This document shows positions 7,638-14,938 of a stretch of 64,000 bases of DNA, piece by piece. The DNA comes from Streptomyces ortus (GTDB lineage Bacteria; Actinomycetota; Actinomycetes; Streptomycetales; Streptomycetaceae). The notes under the pieces were generated by a model. That model made no database searches. It was not told the origin of the DNA and was given only the letters and a program-made list of their open reading frames with translations. Position 1 is the stretch's first letter; each line of letters starts with the position of its first letter. The stretch spans positions 3,626,118 to 3,690,117 of the forward strand of contig NZ_JAIFZO010000002.1 in assembly GCF_026341275.1 (NCBI RefSeq). Direction: 5' to 3'. The translations under genes were made by a program, and so were the position numbers.

Positions 7638-8543
7638 TCAGTCAGCGGGCTGGGCCGCCTTCCAGGCGCGGTAGTGCCGGTCGGGGGCGTCGGTGAAGGA
7701 GGCGTGGCGGGGGCGCCAGCCGAGGAGGCGGTGGGCCTTGGCGCTGGTGACGAGTTCGTCCTGGTCGGCGGCCAGTTGCATCATGCCGCCCGCATCGGCG
7801 GTTTCCAGGGTGATCTCGCCGGTGTAGCCGGCGGCGCGCCCGGCGGCGTACTGCATGTCCAGGGCGGTCAGGCGCTGGTCGTCGGCGATCACGAAGACCT
7901 CGCCGTCCACGGCAGTGGGGTTGCCGAGGATGCGGACGTAGGCGTCGGCGAGGTCGTCGACGTGGACCCAGCTCCAGCGCTTGGCGGTGTCGCCGTAGAA
8001 GACGGGGTTGCCGGCTTCGGCTGCGGCGAACCACTGGCCGGTCATGGAGGTCGTGGCGGGGCCGCCGTACATGAATCCGGGGCGGACCACGGTGTGGGCG
8101 AGGCCGCTGTCGGCGAGTTCCTTCTCCAGGGCGAAGCGGAAGCCGAGGGGGCCTTCGGGGTTGCCGGGTGTGTTCTCGTCCATCAGCGGTAGGCCGGTGC
8201 GGCCATAGGAGGAGATGCCGGTGGTGAACACCAGGTGTCGGTGGCGCCCGTCGCGTTCCTGGGCGCCGGTGAGTTCGGCGAGCAGGCGCTGGTCGGCGCC
8301 GATCGGGTCGCTCATGTCCATCAGGAGGTGCACGACCGCATCCGTGCCGTCCAGGTGGCCGCGCCAGGTGTCGGGCTTGGAGAAGTCGCCCTGTACAGGG
8401 GTGACTTCGTTGATCGCGAGGTCGCGGGCGGCCGGGGTGGTGGTGTCGCGGGCCAGGCCCAGGACGGTGTGCCCTGCGCGGGCCAGGGCGGCGCAGACAC
8501 GGCGGCCGGCGTAGCCGGTGGCGCCGATAACGAGGATCTGCAT
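7638..8543 (-). CDS. NAD(P)-dependent epimerase/NmrA-like reductase
   Basis: 301 aa. An N-terminal Rossmann motif IGATGYAGRRV, then DAVVHLL and an HLVFTTGISSYG strand, point to the extended short-chain dehydrogenase/NmrA-like group. A clear Tyr-x3-Lys pair is not evident at the usual place, so it may be an atypical SDR that binds dinucleotide without classic catalysis. It lies 41 bases downstream of an alpha/beta hydrolase gene in the same direction and is probably co-transcribed with it. Both would be controlled by the divergent MarR regulator. The substrate is unknown. Confidence 0.85.
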   Translation of the reverse strand: MQILVIGATGYAGRRVCAALARAGHTVLGLARDTTTPAARDLAINEVTPVQGDFSKPDTWRGHLDGTDAVVHLLMDMSDPIGADQRLLAELTGAQERDGRHRHLVFTTGISSYGRTGLPLMDENTPGNPEGPLGFRFALEKELADSGLAHTVVRPGFMYGGPATTSMTGQWFAAAEAGNPVFYGDTAKRWSWVHVDDLADAYVRILGNPTAVDGEVFVIADDQRLTALDMQYAAGRAAGYTGEITLETADAGGMMQLAADQDELVTSAKAHRLLGWRPRHASFTDAPDRHYRAWKAAQPAD

Positions 8544-8584
8544 GGTGGTGCTCCGTTTTCGGTGTGGTGCGGAGTGGCCGCGCG

Positions 8585-9460
8585 TCAGGCGGCGGAGGAG
8601 GAGGTGAAGAAGCGTGCGAGCCGCTCCGCTGTCCAGGCGGGGTTGTCAGCGGCGAAGGTGTGGCCGGCGGCCGGCACGATGTCCGCGCGCACGTCGCGCG
8701 CTGCCTGCCGGGCGCCGTCCAGGAGAACGTGCTGTGGCAGTCCGAACTCGCCGTTCAGTACCAGGACGGGCATGCGGAGACGGTTGGCGTTGCGGGCGGC
8801 GCGGCCGTCGTCGACGAGGGTGACGTAGTGCTCGAACCCGCCGCGCATCGCGTCGGGCGCGGTGTAGGCGCGCAACAGGTCGGCGCGGTCGGCGTCGGTG
8901 AGGCCGCCGCGGCTCATCATCGACCAGAAGCCCGAAAGGTACGCCTCCTCCTTGCCCTCGGTGACCATCGCGGCCAGCTCACTCTGGGCATGGAAGCCGA
9001 AGTGCCACGAGCCTCCGGTGGCCGGATTCATGTGCTCCTCCAGGCCGAAGCCGGGCAGGAACGCCTCGCCGAGTACCAGCCGGGACACCTCCTCCGGGTA
9101 CGCCTGCGCCCAGGCATGGGCGGTCATCGCGCCCACGTCCGTGCCGACCACGAACGTCCGGTCGTGGCCGAGGTGGCGGAGGAGCCGGTGCAGGTCCTCG
9201 GCCTCGTCCCGCTTGCTCCAGTGCCCGGCCGGTATGGCGGAGTGTCCGGTACCGCGCAGATCAGGCGCGATCACCGTGAAGCCGTGCCTCACCAGCAACG
9301 GCATCACCGTGCGCCACTCGATCCAGCTGAACGGCCATCCGTGAAGGAGGACGATCGCGGGGCCGCCGCTTCCGCCGATCACATAGTGCAGCCGGACATC
9401 GCTGTTGACCTGGACGTAGGCATGGACGAACCCGTCAGGTGCAGATGCAGGAGACAGCAT
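8585..9460 (-). CDS. Alpha/beta hydrolase, epoxide hydrolase/haloacetate dehalogenase type
   Basis: 291 aa. The oxyanion motif HGWPFSW is followed by DLRGTGHS and the nucleophile elbow GTDVGAM. The nucleophile is Asp, as in soluble epoxide hydrolases and fluoroacetate dehalogenases, not Ser. The catalytic His is in AGHTFAADNP. The cytoplasmic enzyme would hydrolyse an epoxide or C-halogen bond through an aspartyl ester. It is transcribed away from a MarR-type gene across a shared palindromic operator, which suggests induction by a small toxic or aromatic compound. Confidence 0.88.
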   Translation of the reverse strand: MLSPASAPDGFVHAYVQVNSDVRLHYVIGGSGGPAIVLLHGWPFSWIEWRTVMPLLVRHGFTVIAPDLRGTGHSAIPAGHWSKRDEAEDLHRLLRHLGHDRTFVVGTDVGAMTAHAWAQAYPEEVSRLVLGEAFLPGFGLEEHMNPATGGSWHFGFHAQSELAAMVTEGKEEAYLSGFWSMMSRGGLTDADRADLLRAYTAPDAMRGGFEHYVTLVDDGRAARNANRLRMPVLVLNGEFGLPQHVLLDGARQAARDVRADIVPAAGHTFAADNPAWTAERLARFFTSSSAA

Positions 9461-9478
9461 GGAACCCCTTCAGAATTT

Positions 9479-9512
9479 GCTTGCCTAAGCAAGCATTACT
9501 CTAGTTGCTTGC
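9479..9512. promoter_or_regulatory. MarR-type operator between divergent genes
   Basis: GCTTGC-CTAA-GCAAGC at 9479-9494 is a perfect 6-4-6 palindrome, and a third half-site GCTTGC lies at 9507-9512. It occupies the 73-bp gap between the hydrolase and the MarR gene, so the regulator probably represses both directions. Confidence 0.7.
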
Positions 9513-9533
9513 CTCGTCAAATAAACTGGCTGA

Positions 9534-10004
9534 ATGGACGCCCACGCCGCCCCGCTGACACCCGACGAACTCCTCCTGTGGCAGAGCCTGGGCCGCTTGG
9601 TCCACTCCCTGCCACGCGCGCTGGAAGAAGACATGACCCGTGCAGGCGTCACCATGACCGAGTTCGCCGCCCTGCTCATCCTGAGCGAAGCCCCCGACCA
9701 CCGCATGCGCATGTCAGCCCTCGCAGGCGCCTCCGGACTCACGCCCTCCCGGATCACGCGCGTCATCGACGGGCTGAGCAAACACGGCCTCGTCCGCAAA
9801 GAACGCCACGGCCAGGACGGCCGTGGAAGCGAGGCAGTCCTCACCGAAGCTGGTCTGCGTGCCCTCCGTTCGGCCCAGCCTGCACACCTGGCCAGCGCCC
9901 GCAGTCGAGTCCTCGACCAGATTCCCCCGGACCTGCTGGCCCCCCTCGCTCAGACCATCGCGGCTGTCGCAGAAAGCCTGTCGCCGAAACAGAGAGGCGT
10001 CTGA
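9534..10004 (+). CDS. MarR family transcriptional regulator
   Basis: 156 aa. It shows the MarR winged-helix layout: helix VTMTEFAALLILSEAP, recognition region MSALAGASGLTPSRITRVIDGL, and wing LVRKERHGQDGRGSEAVLTEAG, which includes the conserved D-x-R-G beta-wing. Flanking helices mediate dimerisation. It is divergent from the hydrolase/reductase pair, with GCTTGC half-sites between, so it is most likely their ligand-released repressor and autoregulated. Confidence 0.92.
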   Translation: MDAHAAPLTPDELLLWQSLGRLVHSLPRALEEDMTRAGVTMTEFAALLILSEAPDHRMRMSALAGASGLTPSRITRVIDGLSKHGLVRKERHGQDGRGSEAVLTEAGLRALRSAQPAHLASARSRVLDQIPPDLLAPLAQTIAAVAESLSPKQRGV

Positions 10005-10134
10005 AGCTGCGTCACCACGGCCGCCCCTTCCCATCACTCCGCATGCTGACGGTGTGTCCGGGAACGCGGACAGGGCGTCCAAGGTCGTTGTGCGACGAAC
10101 AACCTGGACGCCCTGATGACCGCACCGTACGTGA

Positions 10135-10400
10135 AGACCGACGACGGCTGGCCGGGTTCCGCGACACGACGGCCCGCCACGGTCACGCGTACGTTCCGCT
10201 CGTCCAGGGCGGCTTCACCGTCGGCAGCGGCGTGGCGGCGATGACGGAGCTGCCGGCCGCCGCCGACCACCGTCCGCCAGCCGGTCGAGGACATGGCGGC
10301 GGCGATGGCCCGCCTGCTCGCCGAGCACATCGGGGGCGTACGCACCGAGCCGACCTCGGTCATCTTCGATCCGGAGCTGGTGGTCCGGGAATCGGCGTAG
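10135..10400 (+). pseudogene. LacI-family regulator remnant
   Basis: Two pieces of a LacI/PurR effector domain remain in different frames. The first reads RRLAGFRDTTARHGHAY and FTVGSGVAAMTEL (about 10141-10250). The second, one frame over, reads TTVRQPVEDMAAAMARLL and ends PELVVRESA before TAG at 10398-10400, the standard LacI C-terminus. The helix-turn-helix, the first lobe and about 80 residues between the pieces are missing. The GH16 gene follows in the same direction, so this may be the relic of its former regulator. Confidence 0.7.
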
Positions 10401-10528
10401 GGCCGGTGCGCTGCTGTGGCGCCCCGCCAGGTCACCGGCGAGGATGTTTTCCGGCAGCCGGCGTTCGGCGGCGGGCAGTTCGACGCTCGGCAGTCGGCAG
10501 TCGGCAGTCGCGACCCGAGGAGTGGGTG

Positions 10529-11437
10529 ATGGGTTCACACGCGGCCCCGCACCGTCCGAGGCCCCCTGTGCTGCTGGTGTCCGTGGCGGTCGTGCTGATG
10601 GCCGCACTGCTGTGGCTCACCCGTGCCGATGGCGCGCCCGGGAGGACCGACGCCTGCGGTGCCACGGCCGTGCGGCTGCCCCGTGGTGACTGCGGTCCCT
10701 TCTGGCAGGTCCTCGCGGAGGACTTCAACGGCGACCGCGTACCGCTCGGTTCGTTCAGTGACTGCGATCACCACGCCGACACCTCCGGCGCCTACTGCGC
10801 AGGACTGCGCGGCACGTTCCGCGCCAACTGGTGGGCCTACCCCACCGGCTGGCCCGACACGGCCCGGAGCCGGGGCCGCGAGGTGGTGGGCGTGTACCAC
10901 CCGGAGGACACCGTGAGCGTGGGTACGGCGCCGAACGGCGACGGACGGATGTTCATCCGGATGTGGCGTCCGGCCGACGGCGGTCCGGTGCACTCCGCGG
11001 CAGTGGTGCCTCGCGCGGTGATGGACATGGCCTACGGCAAGTACTCCGCGCGCATCAGGGTGACGAAGGTGGCGCCAGGCTACAAGTCCGCCTGGCTGCA
11101 TTACGGCGGCGGCTGCGAGATGGACCACCCCGAGGGCGAGTGGACCGGCCCCCTCTCGTCCTTCCACCACCCCTGCGGCGGCGGCGAGCAGGGCTACTTC
11201 CCGGGCAGTGACGACTGGACCGACTGGCACACGGTCTCCACGGAATGGACGCCGGGCCATGTCCGGTTCTTCGTCGACGGCCGCGAGACGGGCCATGACA
11301 CCCGAGGTGTGCCGGACAGCCCGCTGTCATGGGTGATGCAGAACGAGAGCGCCCTGGAAGGGCCCGGGGCGGCGCCCGGCAGCAGCGCGCGGATCGACAT
11401 CACGTGGGTGGCGGCGTACGCGTACGGATGGAAGTGA
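10529..11437 (+). CDS. Secreted glycoside hydrolase family 16-like protein
   Basis: 302 aa. The ATG at 10529 has CCGAGGAG upstream; the longer open frame to the left is not a gene. A signal or anchor segment (PPVLLVSVAVVLMAALLWL) is followed by a jelly-roll domain with the beta-bulge catalytic signature CEMDHPEGEW, in which the two Glu and the Asp fit GH16 E-x-D-x-x-E. Trp-rich strands (WTDWHTVSTEWTPGHVRFFV) are typical of the family. It probably cleaves beta-glucans or galactans outside the cell. It stands alone downstream of a LacI remnant. Confidence 0.82.
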   Translation: MGSHAAPHRPRPPVLLVSVAVVLMAALLWLTRADGAPGRTDACGATAVRLPRGDCGPFWQVLAEDFNGDRVPLGSFSDCDHHADTSGAYCAGLRGTFRANWWAYPTGWPDTARSRGREVVGVYHPEDTVSVGTAPNGDGRMFIRMWRPADGGPVHSAAVVPRAVMDMAYGKYSARIRVTKVAPGYKSAWLHYGGGCEMDHPEGEWTGPLSSFHHPCGGGEQGYFPGSDDWTDWHTVSTEWTPGHVRFFVDGRETGHDTRGVPDSPLSWVMQNESALEGPGAAPGSSARIDITWVAAYAYGWK

Positions 11438-11632
11438 CCGGCGGGACCCCTCTCCGGGTCACCAAGTAGGTGCGGGCGACGCAGTCGGTGTACCGGCTGC
11501 CGTCGCTGTACCGGCTGCCGTCACTGCCCGGCCGTTCGCTCCGCGGACGGGAAACCGCCGGAAACTGGGCTTCTCGGGCGGCGCACCAGGGTGGGCCCCG
11601 GGCGGGGCGCGGCGACGTGAAAGGATCCCCCT

Positions 11633-12130
11633 ATGTCTACCAACGTCTTCTTCGACATCACCATTGACGGCGAGGCCGCCGGCCGCATCGTCTTCGACCT
11701 GTACGACGACGTCGTCCCCAAGACGGCGCAGAACTTCCGTGAGCTGGCCACCGGCCAGCACGGCTACGGATACGAGGGCTCGGGCTTCCACCGTGTCATC
11801 CCGGACTTCATGCTCCAGGGTGGTGACTTCACCCGCGGCGACGGCACGGGCGGCAAGAGCATCTACGGCGCCAAGTTCGACGACGAGAACTTCAAGCTCA
11901 AGCACGACAAGCCGTTCCTGCTGTCCATGGCGAACGCCGGCCCGAACAGCAACGGCTCGCAGTTCTTCATCACCACGGTGGTCACCTCGTGGCTGGACGG
12001 CAAGCACGTCGTCTTCGGTGAGGTCGTCGAGGGCCAGGACCTCGTGCGGAAGATCGAGTCCCTGGGCTCGCGCTCCGGTACCACCCGCGCGAAGATCGTG
12101 ATCGCCGCCTCGGGCGCCCTGGAGAAGTAG
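11633..12130 (+). CDS. Peptidyl-prolyl cis-trans isomerase, cyclophilin type
   Basis: 165 aa, a compact single-domain cyclophilin. The signatures are clear: FHRVIPDFMLQGGDFT carries the catalytic Arg and active-site Phe/Met/Gln, followed by FLLSMANAGPNSNGSQFFIT and WLDGKHVVFGEVVEG. There is no signal peptide, so it is a cytoplasmic folding catalyst. It matches the usual length of Streptomyces PpiA/PpiB-type proteins. A perfect GNRA-loop hairpin follows 10 bases after the stop. Confidence 0.96.
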   Translation: MSTNVFFDITIDGEAAGRIVFDLYDDVVPKTAQNFRELATGQHGYGYEGSGFHRVIPDFMLQGGDFTRGDGTGGKSIYGAKFDDENFKLKHDKPFLLSMANAGPNSNGSQFFITTVVTSWLDGKHVVFGEVVEGQDLVRKIESLGSRSGTTRAKIVIAASGALEK

Positions 12131-12140
12131 CGTCCGCGCC

Positions 12141-12170
12141 CCCCGGGTCGGCGGCGACGCCGACCCGGGG
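12141..12170. terminator. Strong hairpin between convergent genes
   Basis: A perfect 13-bp stem (CCCCGGGTCGGCG with its complement) is closed by a GCGA tetraloop of the stable GNRA class. It lies after the cyclophilin stop and also faces the end of the WGR gene, so it may stop transcription from both sides. Confidence 0.85.
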
Positions 12171-12292
12171 CCCGCGCCCGCCCCCGTCCCCGGGGTTCGC
12201 GCAGCCAGGCGGTTCCTTCCCCGACGGTACGAACCGCCGTGCGGGCCGCCCGGCGGCATGGAGGTCGGCGGAGGCCGGGCCGCCGGGCCGTT

Positions 12293-13741
12293 CTACAGCA
12301 GGCGGCGGATGTCGCCGCGGACCCGGTAGAAGCCGCCCGCCGCCGGGTGCAGGGCGTCCACGACGTAGCGGGCTCCGGGCTCTCGTATCGTGCGCGGGAA
12401 CTGGACGTTCCAGGAGTGGTCGTAGCCCTCCGACACCACGTGGACGCGCAGGCGGCCGGTCGTCTGGACGCATTCGACGACGATCGCTCCGGCGGGAGCC
12501 TGGGAGACGCTGGCCAGCGAGGTGGCGGCGGTGGCCGGTGCGTAGGTCGGCAGTGCCGCGGCGAGCTTGACGTCCCGGGCGACCGGCACCGTACCCTGCT
12601 GGGCCGCCGTGATGGCCGCCTCGCTCGCGTCCACGCAGACCAGCGAGCCGTCCGTGGTCACCAGGTACAGCCGCTCCTCGCGGTACTGCATCGACAGCGC
12701 CGAGCCGCCGCCGGTGCCGAGCTTCCACAGGCGCGTGCCGTCCCGGTCGAAGCAGTACACCGACGAGGAGGCGTCCCCGGCGAAGACGAAGCGTCCGCCG
12801 GGCGAGGTGGCGCATGAGTAGACGGCGCTGTCACAGGCATAGGTGGCCTCGACCGTACCCGTCGCCTTCGACAGCCGCTGGACCACGCGGTGCGCGGTTC
12901 CCGCGAACACGGCGTCCTGCTCCTGCCAGCCGAACAGGACCCCGCCGCGGGTCGGCGTGTGCCACAACTCGCCGCTGCCGTCCGGCGCGTAGGCGCTCAC
13001 CCCGCTCTGGTGGCCGTGGTAGACGGCACGGTCGTCGGCGCGGACCATCCAGGCGTGCTCGCCGGAACTGCGCCGGGACCACTGGTGCTCGTCCTCGTGG
13101 TCGATGACGGTCAGCCGGCCCTCGCGGTCCGACACGTTCAGGACGCCCTCGTGGATGTCCAGCCAGAAGATGTCGACGTCCGCCGCCACGTCGTACGCCG
13201 CGAACGGCAGCTTCGAGGACAGGTCGTAGACCCGGCCGTCGTCGCAGCCCGCGTAGATCCAGAAGTCGTCGGCGACCAGGCACTTCACCCCGTCCGGCAG
13301 GCTGAAGCGGGCCAGGACACCGCCGTCGTGGTCCAGGGTGTAGACATCGCCCGCCTGGTTGCCGACCCAGCAGCGGTCGTCGTCGACGTGGATGCCGAAC
13401 GCCGACGAGCCGGTACGAAAACGCCACAGCACCGGAGCCACGGCCCGCGCGGTGGAGGGGGCCGACGCCACCTGACGCCGCGTCACCGCACGGGGCGCAC
13501 GCTGTCCGGCGATCGCGGGGGCATATCCCTTGCGGACCTTCTCCCCCACCTTCTTCGCGGCGGCGGCGCGCGCCTTGTCCACCGTGGGGAACGTCGTCGT
13601 CTGTGTCTGTCCGGCGGCGCCGATGCGTCCGTACCGCACCGTCACCACCAGGCCGTCCACGGCCACCTCGTAGAACTTGTGCGCGGCGCCGTCCTCCTGC
13701 GACAGCTCCAGATACGTCGTCGACGCGGACCCACCAGCCAT
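12293..13741 (-). CDS. WGR domain plus beta-propeller protein
   Basis: 482 aa. The ATG at 13741 is chosen because the WGR domain begins about nine residues in. Residues 10-85 form a WGR domain (FYEVAVDGLVVTVRYGRIGAAGQ), a small fold known from bacterial MolR-like proteins and eukaryotic PARPs, where it contacts nucleic acid or the partner domain. An Ala/Arg linker leads to a PQQ-like beta-propeller (repeats such as GNQAGDVYTLDHDGGVLARF, DRAVYHGHQSGVSAYAPDG, GTRLWKLGTGGGSALSM). There is no signal peptide or catalytic motif. A cytoplasmic scaffold or sensor is likely; the function is unknown. Confidence 0.8.
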   Translation of the reverse strand: MAGGSASTTYLELSQEDGAAHKFYEVAVDGLVVTVRYGRIGAAGQTQTTTFPTVDKARAAAAKKVGEKVRKGYAPAIAGQRAPRAVTRRQVASAPSTARAVAPVLWRFRTGSSAFGIHVDDDRCWVGNQAGDVYTLDHDGGVLARFSLPDGVKCLVADDFWIYAGCDDGRVYDLSSKLPFAAYDVAADVDIFWLDIHEGVLNVSDREGRLTVIDHEDEHQWSRRSSGEHAWMVRADDRAVYHGHQSGVSAYAPDGSGELWHTPTRGGVLFGWQEQDAVFAGTAHRVVQRLSKATGTVEATYACDSAVYSCATSPGGRFVFAGDASSSVYCFDRDGTRLWKLGTGGGSALSMQYREERLYLVTTDGSLVCVDASEAAITAAQQGTVPVARDVKLAAALPTYAPATAATSLASVSQAPAGAIVVECVQTTGRLRVHVVSEGYDHSWNVQFPRTIREPGARYVVDALHPAAGGFYRVRGDIRRLL

Positions 13742-13887
13742 GACAGTTCCCTCCCCGGAACAGGCCCCGCGGTCTTTCCGGCGGGTCCCACTGCTCACAC
13801 CGTAGAGGCAGGCACTGACACTCAGGCGATCAGGCCGGTACATCCGGCCGGGCACGGGCACGCCCGTCCTCGGAAGAGGGGCCCGGA

Positions 13888-14223
13888 TCAGCTGTCCTGC
13901 TGGTCCGGCGCGTCCGCGTCGAGCTTCGCGAGGTGGCCCTCCCAGCGGCGGCGGCGCTGGTCCGGGGACTGTTCCCACCAGGGTGTGCCCCGTTCCCCCA
14001 ACGCGGTCTTCGCCTGCTGCACGCGTGCGCGTGCCAGCCGCTCGGCCGCCGCGTCGTCGGCGGTGGTCGCCGAACGGACCGCACGGCGGGCCGCCATGAG
14101 ATGGCGTCGCAGCCGGGCCGCGACGTCCTCGGGCAGGGAGGGATCCGTGGCCCGCCATTTCCGCCCCTTGATGACGACGTGGTGGCCGTCGGGAGTCTTC
14201 CGCGGTCCGTCGTGCGCGTTCAT
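13888..14223 (-). CDS. Conserved actinobacterial small protein of unknown function
   Basis: 111 aa from ATG at 14223. It is highly charged: PDGHHVVIKGRKWRATDPSL near the start, then a helical Arg/Ala-rich region (RLRRHLMAARRAV, ERLARARVQQAKTALGERG), then TPWWEQSPDQRRRRWE. No signal peptide or membrane segment. The WRATDP and GTPWWE motifs recur in a family of small streptomycete proteins sometimes labelled biopolymer transporter Tol without evidence. I do not assign a function. It is a separate gene upstream of the WGR gene on the same strand. Confidence 0.7.
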   Translation of the reverse strand: MNAHDGPRKTPDGHHVVIKGRKWRATDPSLPEDVAARLRRHLMAARRAVRSATTADDAAAERLARARVQQAKTALGERGTPWWEQSPDQRRRRWEGHLAKLDADAPDQQDS

Positions 14224-14328
14224 ACGGATGATTCTGTCCGTATGCCGGTCAGGTGGCGCGGCAAGGCCGTGGGGCGCCACGGCGACCCCGTCGTCCGTCG
14301 CCCGGCGTGGTGACGGCAGGATGGGCTC

Positions 14329-14658
14329 ATGAGCGTAGTCAAGATCAATGTCCTGACCGTCCCGGCCGAGCAGCGGGAACTTCTGGAGAAGCGGTTCGCG
14401 TCCCGCGCGGGCGCCGTCGAGAACTCCGACGGCTTCGAGTGGTTCGAACTCCTCCGCCCGACCGAGGGCACCGACAGCTACCTCGTCTACACGCGGTGGC
14501 GTGACGAGGAGTCCTTCACCGCGTGGATGGAGGGGAACATGAAGTCGGCCCACCAGGGCGGCGGCGCCGAGGGCGGTGAGCGGCCCAAGCCGGCGGCGAG
14601 CGGTTCCACGCTGTGGTCCTTCGAGGTGGTGCAGCAGACCGCACCGTCCGGCGCGTAG
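14329..14658 (+). CDS. Antibiotic biosynthesis monooxygenase (ABM) domain protein
   Basis: 109 aa. A ferredoxin-like ABM fold: strand VVKINVLTVP, helix EQRELLEKRFASRAGAVE, strand GFEWFELLRPTEGTDSYLVY, then WRDEESFTAWMEG and a last strand STLWSFEVVQQ. The combination resembles HmoA-type heme-degrading or ABM proteins of Streptomyces. A His/Asn pair needed for heme chemistry is not certain. Cytoplasmic, single gene, divergent from the 111-aa protein. Confidence 0.85.
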   Translation: MSVVKINVLTVPAEQRELLEKRFASRAGAVENSDGFEWFELLRPTEGTDSYLVYTRWRDEESFTAWMEGNMKSAHQGGGAEGGERPKPAASGSTLWSFEVVQQTAPSGA

Positions 14659-14938
14659 TCACCCCCGCCCGCCACAGGCCACTGGGGCAACTGGGGCCAG
14701 GGGCCACTGGCGTAAGCCGACCGTCGCCGCGACGATCCCTGACCGCCGCCCGCCGCCCGCCGCCGAGTAAACGTGACGTGTCCCGAAAGGATGAACGTCC
14801 TCGCGTCCGGGCGTGTCCTCGCCGTCGGACCAGCACTCTTGCCGGACCAGGGCACTGCCGTTTCACGTGCGGACGGTGGTGCCCCTGGTGTGTGTCGGCG
14901 GCGCCGTCCCTGGCGGGCGGGGGAAGCGGGGGTACGCG

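Noticed and set aside
8564..11437. A 957-codon open frame across three regions
   Set aside because: Its first part is antisense to the hydrolase gene and the MarR gene region, then it runs through the LacI remnant into GH16. Only the GH16 part from 10529 has family features and a ribosome-binding site.
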